Assembly (NCBI RefSeq): GCF_002220095.1
Contig: NZ_CP022372.1
Coordinates: forward strand, 3,444,501-3,508,500
DNA: 64,000 nt
Source of the DNA: Bosea sp. AS-1
GTDB taxonomy: Bacteria > Pseudomonadota > Alphaproteobacteria > Rhizobiales > Beijerinckiaceae
Direction of reading: 5' to 3'
Positions 59,425 to 64,000 of the stretch are shown piece by piece. Made by a program: the position numbers and the translations under genes. Below the pieces are notes generated by a model. The model worked only from the letters and a program-made list of their open reading frames with translations. It ran no database searches and was not told where the DNA came from. The first letter of the stretch is position 1; the number at the start of each line of letters is the position of its first letter.

Positions 59425-60503
59425 GCCCGCTTCTCCTCCAGCGCGACGAGGCGGCAATATTCGGGCGCGAAGCGCAGCGTCACCGCGTCACCGACGTCGA
59501 AATCGGAGCGGGAATGCACCTTCACGCGCGCTCCCGACGCGTCGACGAGGTATTCGGTATAGGCGCCCAGATAATGGCTTTCGAGCACGCGGCCTTCGAG
59601 CACATTGTCCCCGCCCTCGACGCGGGCCGTCGCTCCGGGGGCGATCTCGATGCTTTCGGGCCGCAGCATCGCCTGGTAGCGCTGGGCCTCCGGCGCCCCG
59701 GCATCATCGAGCTTCAGCCTGATGCCGCTGGCGGTCGACCAGCCCGCGCCATTGGCCCGTTCGACATCGATGAAGCTCGCGCGCCCGACGAAATCCGCGA
59801 CGAAGCGGTTGGCCGGGCGCCGATACAATTCCTTCGGCGTGCCGGCCTGGGTGATGCGTCCCTGATCCATGACGACGACGCGATCCGACATCGATAGCGC
59901 CTCTTCCTGGTCGTGGGTGACGTAGACGGTGGCGACGTCGAGCTCGCGCTGCAGGCGCTTGATCTCGATCCGCGTGCCTTCGCGCAGCTTGGCGTCGAGG
60001 TTGGAGAGCGGCTCGTCGAAAAGCAGGACGCGCGGGCGGCCGACGATGGCGCGGGCCAGCGCGACGCGCTGCTGCTGGCCGCCGGACAGTTGCGAGGGAT
60101 GACGCTCGCGCAGATGGCGCATGCCGACGATCTCCAGCGCCTCGTCGACCTGCTTCGCGACATCGGCCGCCGCCACCTTTCGGATCGCCAGCGGAAAGCC
60201 GACATTCGCCGCGACCGTCATGTGCGGCCAGATCGCATAGGACTGGAAGACCATGCCGATCTGGCGCTCATGCGCCGGCACGAGAACGCCCTGTTCCGGC
60301 GCCGAGACGACGCGATCGTCGATCCGGATGACGCCGCCATCGGCGTCCTCGAGACCCGCGATGCAGCGCAGGGTCGTGGTCTTGCCGCAGCCCGAAGGGC
60401 CGAGCAGCGAGATGAACTCGCCCTTGCCGACGTCGAAGGAGATGCCGTGGACGACGGTGAGCGCGCCATAGCGCTTCACCAGATTCTGGACGTTGATGCT
60501 CAC
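59421..60503 (-). CDS. ABC transporter ATP-binding protein (PotA/FbpC-type)
   Basis: A 360-residue ATPase of the spermidine/iron/phosphonate importer type. Walker A SLLGPSGCGKTTTLRC (about 34-49), Q-loop VFQSYAIWPH, signature LSGGQQQRVALARAIVGRPR (about 138-157), Walker B VLLFDEPLSNLDAKLRE and the switch His in VYVTHDQEEAL. A TOBE domain follows (about 280-355) with MLRPESIEIAPG. It energises the adjacent permease. The GTG start at 60503 has GGAGG 7 bases upstream. A longer open reading frame upstream is the antisense-frame shadow of the permease, not part of this protein. Confidence 0.92.
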   Translation of the reverse strand: MSINVQNLVKRYGALTVVHGISFDVGKGEFISLLGPSGCGKTTTLRCIAGLEDADGGVIRIDDRVVSAPEQGVLVPAHERQIGMVFQSYAIWPHMTVAANVGFPLAIRKVAAADVAKQVDEALEIVGMRHLRERHPSQLSGGQQQRVALARAIVGRPRVLLFDEPLSNLDAKLREGTRIEIKRLQRELDVATVYVTHDQEEALSMSDRVVVMDQGRITQAGTPKELYRRPANRFVADFVGRASFIDVERANGAGWSTASGIRLKLDDAGAPEAQRYQAMLRPESIEIAPGATARVEGGDNVLEGRVLESHYLGAYTEYLVDASGARVKVHSRSDFDVGDAVTLRFAPEYCRLVALEEKRA

Positions 60504-60514
60504 GATACGCCTCC

Positions 60515-62245
60515 TCAGCCGCGCCGCGCGGTCGGCACGAGCTTCATGATCAGAGCCATGGCGACGAAGATGATCAGGGTGGCGACCACGGCAAGCGCGC
60601 TCGCCAGCCCCCAGTTCGCCTGTTCGAAGAAGGACCAGATCGAGATCGAGATCACCGAGGTGTTGACCGAGTAGATCAGGATCGCCGAGGAGATCTCGCG
60701 GAAGAACGCCATGAAGAGCAGGAAATAAGCGCCTTGCACGGAAGGCGTCACCAGCGGCAGCAGGATGCGCCAGATACCCTGCGCGCGCGTCGCGCCATTC
60801 ACCCAGGCCGCTTCTTCGAGGCTCTTGTCGATCTGCACCATCTGCCCGCCCACCGTCTCCGTCGCGTAGGGCAGGAAGCGCGTGACGAAGGCGATGATCA
60901 TCAGGGTCAAGGTGCCGTAGAGCGGCAGCGGCAGATAGGCATAGGCCCAGAGCAACCCCAGGCCGAGCACGACGCCCGGCACGCCGAAAGGCAGGCTCAC
61001 GATGAAATCGAGCGTGCGATAGCCGCGGGGCTTGAGCCGCAGCGTGAAGTAGCAGCAGAGCACGCCGAGCGTGACGCCGACCGCGGCCCCGACGCCGGAG
61101 ACGATAAGCGTGTTGGTGAAGCTGGTGACGGTGGATGCGCTCTCCCAGATGAAGACGTAGTTGCGCAGCGTGTACATGCCTTCCAGCGGGTTCACCGTGA
61201 ACCACTTCAGGACCGAGGTGTAGATCAGGATGATCATCGGCATGATCAGGCCGAGGAAGATGAAGCCGAAGCAGAGCAGATTGGCCGCCCAGCGCCAGCG
61301 CCCGAGCGGAATCAGCTTGAGGCGCCCGGCCTTGCCGGTGACCGTGGTCAACCGCCCAGCCGTCGTAACGCGACGCTGCGCCCAGATCGCCGCGCCGGTG
61401 ATGAGGCTGAGCGCCACGCCGATTGCGGCTGCAAGCCCGTAATCGGTCGGGGTGAAGCGGACGAGCAGATAAAGCTGCGTCGCCAGCATCGTCACCTGCC
61501 CCGGAATGCCGAGCAGGGCTGGAATGGCGAACTGCTCGATCGTCATCACGAAAGTGAGGATGAAGCTCGAGATCAGCGAATAACCGAGCAGCGGCAAGGT
61601 CACGCGCAGCAGCACCTGGTGCGGCCTGGCGCCGGCCGTATTGGCCGCCTCCTCGTAGATCGGATCCATGCCGGCGATGGGGCCGCGCATCGTCAGATAG
61701 ACGAAGGGCACCTGATGCAGCGACATCACGAAGACGATGCCGGCAGCGGTGTAGATGTCCGCCCTGAGCCAGGGCATGCCGAGCGTGTCGTCGACGATGG
61801 TGTTGTAGACCCCACCCGGTGCGCCGACGATGATCCACGCCATGGCGAGAATGAAGGACGGAAAGTAGAAGCTGAGCCCGATCAGCGCGACCACGGCGTT
61901 GCCGTAGCGGAAATCGGTGCGGTGGACGATCAGCGCGATCGCGGTTCCCACGATGATCGAAATAACCGAGGTGAAGAGACCGATAACCAGCGTCGTCGCC
62001 ATCGAGGAGAGCACGCCGCCGGAGGCGAGCCCGGCATAGTTCTCGAGCGTCCACTCGCCGGGCAGCCCCGGCGCGCTGGTGCGGAAGCTGCCATAGACCA
62101 GCGCGACCACCGGGATCGCGACCATGGCAGCGACCACGAGGAAGGTCGCCCAATAGACGCCCGTGAGCACGGCGCCGCCCTGCCCGGCGCGGCGGGCTGG
62201 AGGAGAGGCCGCTACGGCCTGCATGACGATGGCTTGTTCTGACAT
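60515..62245 (-). CDS. ABC transporter permease, double-length (FbpB-type)
   Basis: A 576-residue membrane protein with about 12 helices and two binding-protein-dependent permease domains fused in one chain. The EAA loops that contact the ATPase are EEAANTAGARPHQVLLRVTL (about 196-215) and EEAAWVNGATRAQGIWRILL (about 485-504). Both halves therefore are complete, so one gene suffices for the channel. Belongs to the Fe3+/polyamine/aminoethylphosphonate-like group. It is 12 bases from the ATPase start (which begins after it) and 106 bases from the binding protein. Substrate unknown; from context an organic acid. Confidence 0.92.
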   Translation of the reverse strand: MSEQAIVMQAVAASPPARRAGQGGAVLTGVYWATFLVVAAMVAIPVVALVYGSFRTSAPGLPGEWTLENYAGLASGGVLSSMATTLVIGLFTSVISIIVGTAIALIVHRTDFRYGNAVVALIGLSFYFPSFILAMAWIIVGAPGGVYNTIVDDTLGMPWLRADIYTAAGIVFVMSLHQVPFVYLTMRGPIAGMDPIYEEAANTAGARPHQVLLRVTLPLLGYSLISSFILTFVMTIEQFAIPALLGIPGQVTMLATQLYLLVRFTPTDYGLAAAIGVALSLITGAAIWAQRRVTTAGRLTTVTGKAGRLKLIPLGRWRWAANLLCFGFIFLGLIMPMIILIYTSVLKWFTVNPLEGMYTLRNYVFIWESASTVTSFTNTLIVSGVGAAVGVTLGVLCCYFTLRLKPRGYRTLDFIVSLPFGVPGVVLGLGLLWAYAYLPLPLYGTLTLMIIAFVTRFLPYATETVGGQMVQIDKSLEEAAWVNGATRAQGIWRILLPLVTPSVQGAYFLLFMAFFREISSAILIYSVNTSVISISIWSFFEQANWGLASALAVVATLIIFVAMALIMKLVPTARRG

Positions 62246-62351
62246 GATCGGCTCCCTGGCCGCCTTGCCGGGGCGCGAAACCCCAGCCCGGCATCACCGT
62301 CCTGGCCCATGAAGTCGGCGCGCTGCCACGGCAGCGCGCATCGGTGCGGCA

Positions 62352-63401
62352 TCAGCGGATGCCGAAGGTCGAGCGCCATTTGTCGACGATGGCCGTCTGA
62401 CGCTCCGGCGTCAGGATCTTCTCGCCATCGACGACATTGCTGAGTGCAGAGGTCGCCGGCAGCTTGCTCAGCGGCGGTGCGCCCTTGCGGGTGACGGAGA
62501 GGCCGCAATAGGTCTGGAGATGGATCTGGCCCTGCTCCGTCATCAGCCAGTTCAGGAAGACCTTTCCAGCATTGGGATTCGGAGCCTTGGCAGCGACGAA
62601 AGCCTTGTTGGCGGACAGGGTCGTACCCGATTTCGGATAGATGAAGCCGATGGGAGCGCCGTCCTCCAGCAGCGGGTTGAGCGGAAGGTCCGTCAACTCG
62701 GCGACGCGCACGTCACCACGCACCACGGCCTGGATGATGCCGCCCGAGCCCTCGAAGAAGCGGACCTCGTTGGCCTTCAGCCGCTCCGGCGCATCCTTGA
62801 TGCCGATATCCTCCCAGAAGGCGCAGATCTGCTGGATCGAGACCGAACGCCAGGGCGGATTCATGCCGACGCGGCCCTTCCATTTCGGGTCGAGGAGGTC
62901 GGCCCAATCCTTCGGGGCATCGGCGGGGCGGACCTGCGCCTTGTTCCAGATGATGCATTCGCGCGCATGCTGGATGGTGAAAAGGCGATTGTCCTCGTTG
63001 TACTCCGGCGCGAAATTGCCGATTTCCGGCGGCGTCCACTGCGCCGCCCAGCCGTTCTTCATGCCCTCCCCGATCCGCTCGTCCGGGAAGGTGACGAGCA
63101 CGTCGCAAAGGTTGCGGCCGGCGACGAACTCGGTCTGGAAGCGCTCGATGAGCGGGTTGCTGCCGAGGCGGATCTGCTCGGTCTGAATGCCCGGATTGGC
63201 GTCGCGGAACTTCTGCAGCAGCGGCTCGATGCCGTTCGGCTGCCAGTTGTTGTAGATGACGACCTTGCCTTCCTTCTTCGCGGCGGCCATGTCGAGCCCC
63301 GCCTGCTGGGCTCGCGCGGCTCCTATCGCGGCAAGCGAGGCTGCGCCTGCGAGAACTGCGCGGCGCGTCGGCTTGATGCCGGAACAACCATGATCGGCCA
63401 T
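62352..63401 (-). CDS. ABC transporter periplasmic substrate-binding protein
   Basis: A 349-residue extracellular solute-binding protein with a Tat-type signal (PTRRAVLAGAASLAAIGAAR; twin Arg at about 12-13, cut after ARA near residue 31). The mature part begins AKKEGKVVIYNNWQPNGIEP, the family-1/6 pattern. PKDWADLLDPKWKGRVGMNP and FLNWLMTEQGQIHLQTYCGL are typical of the iron/polyamine/phosphonate cluster. It lacks the conserved Tyr pair I would expect for ferric-iron binders, so an organic ligand is more likely. First gene of the seven-gene minus-strand unit; its promoter region holds GntR site 2. Confidence 0.9.
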   Translation of the reverse strand: MADHGCSGIKPTRRAVLAGAASLAAIGAARAQQAGLDMAAAKKEGKVVIYNNWQPNGIEPLLQKFRDANPGIQTEQIRLGSNPLIERFQTEFVAGRNLCDVLVTFPDERIGEGMKNGWAAQWTPPEIGNFAPEYNEDNRLFTIQHARECIIWNKAQVRPADAPKDWADLLDPKWKGRVGMNPPWRSVSIQQICAFWEDIGIKDAPERLKANEVRFFEGSGGIIQAVVRGDVRVAELTDLPLNPLLEDGAPIGFIYPKSGTTLSANKAFVAAKAPNPNAGKVFLNWLMTEQGQIHLQTYCGLSVTRKGAPPLSKLPATSALSNVVDGEKILTPERQTAIVDKWRSTFGIR

Positions 63402-63475
63402 GACGTCTTCTCCCGTGCTTTGACGCGCCTCTGCCGGGCGCTCTGGGGCAACTCTCGCCCGCCAATGTGTAAACT

Positions 63476-63488
63476 GTCAACAGTTGAC
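63476..63488. promoter_or_regulatory. GntR operator candidate, site 2 (importer / lyase promoter)
   Basis: Perfect palindrome GTCAAC-A-GTTGAC, 74 bases from each divergent start. ACTGTCAACAGTTGACTTTT (63474-63493) is identical to the context of site 1 near gntR. The palindrome itself supplies TTGACT toward the lyase and TTGACA toward the importer, both -35-like, so binding would block both. TTGACT-N16-GATAGG (63484-63511) is a possible promoter for the lyase. Confidence 0.75.
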
Positions 63489-63561
63489 TTTTTAATGCCG
63501 CGACGGATAGGTGAAGCGGATCGGAGCGACCCGACCGGTCGCGACAGCCCAGGGCCCCGCT

Positions 63562-64000
63562 TATGCTCAAGACCGTCGACACCGCACCGCCCAGCAGCGC
63601 CCGCCGCCGCCTTCGTCAGCGCATCGCCAAGCGGGACGCCTTCCTGCTGCCAGGCGCGGCCAATGCGCTTACGGCGCGCATCGTCGAGGATCTCGGCTAC
63701 GAGGCCGTCTACCTGACCGGCGCAGGCTTCACGAACATGCAGCTCGGCATGCCCGATCTCGGCCTGCTTTCGGTGACGGAGCTGGCGGAGGCTGCCGCCC
63801 GCATCAGCGACGTGACGACGATCCCGCTCGTGGTCGACATCGACACCGGGTTCGGCAACGCGCTCAACGTCTACCGCACCGTGCATCTGCTGGAGCGCGC
63901 CGGCGCGGCCGCCCTGCAGATCGAGGACCAGATCTTTCCGAAGAAATGCGGTCACTTCTCCGGCAAGGGCGTGGTCCCGCTGCCGGAAATGCTGTCCAAG
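63562..64000 (+). CDS. Isocitrate lyase/PEP mutase family protein, truncated by window end
   Basis: The first 146 codons are present and the frame is still open at the window edge. It begins MLKTVDTAPPSSARRRLRQR, then LLPGAANALTARIVEDLGYE and VYLTGAGFTNMQLGMPDLG, the family barrel. VVDIDTGFGNALNVYRTV (about residues 92-109) holds metal-binding Asp residues, and DQIFPKKCGHFSGK (about 122-135) contains the KKCGH motif of C-C lyases (isocitrate, methylisocitrate, dimethylmalate lyase) with its catalytic Cys. So it probably cleaves or decarboxylates the final intermediate of the island's pathway. Divergent from the importer, sharing GntR site 2. Confidence 0.88.

Noticed and set aside
59421..62297. 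A single 958-residue protein combining permease region and ATPase
   Set aside because: The first 598 codons are another frame of the permease gene and give Arg/His-rich nonsense. The ATPase has its own GTG start at 60503 with a GGAGG site.

Overview
The window is GC-rich chromosomal DNA of an alphaproteobacterium, most likely a Hyphomicrobiales (Rhizobiales) member; a Bosea-like genus is my best guess, from overall protein flavour only. Supporting signs are a pseudo-dihydroorotase downstream of pyrB, a DUF2778 protein, an imuA-imuB-dnaE2 mutasome with the alphaproteobacterial LexA box (GTTC-N7-GTTC), a GGAAC-N17-GTT promoter of the EcfG general-stress type, and assimilatory APS reduction by cysHDN. 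I see no rRNA, tRNA, CRISPR array, prophage or intact insertion sequence. Genes are dense, with many 1-4 base start/stop overlaps.

Left part (0-17.5 kb) is mostly housekeeping: ruvX; two small exported proteins; an AEC carrier; a minus-strand run pyrB - small membrane protein - pyrC-like - plsY - dprA; a MarR/Bcr-CflA efflux pair; a serine hydrolase; panB; topA; an envelope DUF2778 protein; and an MFS carrier.

17.5-25.6 kb is a divergent cluster for aerobic CoA-dependent degradation of 2-aminobenzoate (anthranilate). It has a two-domain monooxygenase/reductase on one strand. Facing away from it are an SDR, a MarR regulator, an enoyl-CoA hydratase, an acyl-CoA dehydrogenase, a CoA ligase and a RidA-like protein. 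A matching AT-rich element lies in front of each divergent start.

25.6-35 kb holds the sulfate-assimilation operon cysH-cysD-cysN, where CysN carries an extra DUF2061-like membrane tail, and the SOS mutagenesis operon imuA-imuB-dnaE2, where dnaE2 contains an in-frame AT-rich palindromic insert. 35-42.5 kb holds a phospholipase D/cardiolipin synthase, an EEP-family protein, a split chromate transporter, and a DUF899/DUF2182/regulator/beta-propeller module of unknown function.

42.5-47.7 kb is the PrkA-YeaH-SpoVR stress operon, preceded by a hairpin-rich non-coding stretch and a candidate EcfG promoter.

47.7 kb to the right edge is a catabolic island for an unidentified di- or tricarboxylate: TcuA/TcuB-like dehydrogenase components, a second flavoprotein, two MmgE/PrpD proteins, two 2-hydroxyacid dehydrogenases of different fold families, an AtuA-DUF4387 pair, an ABC importer and a PEP mutase/isocitrate lyase-family enzyme cut off by the window end. 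A GntR regulator sits inside it. One 20-base element containing the palindrome GTCAAC-W-GTTGAC occurs both at the gntR promoter and about 9.3 kb away between the importer and the lyase, so these units probably form one regulon. This island is the best candidate here for an undescribed pathway.
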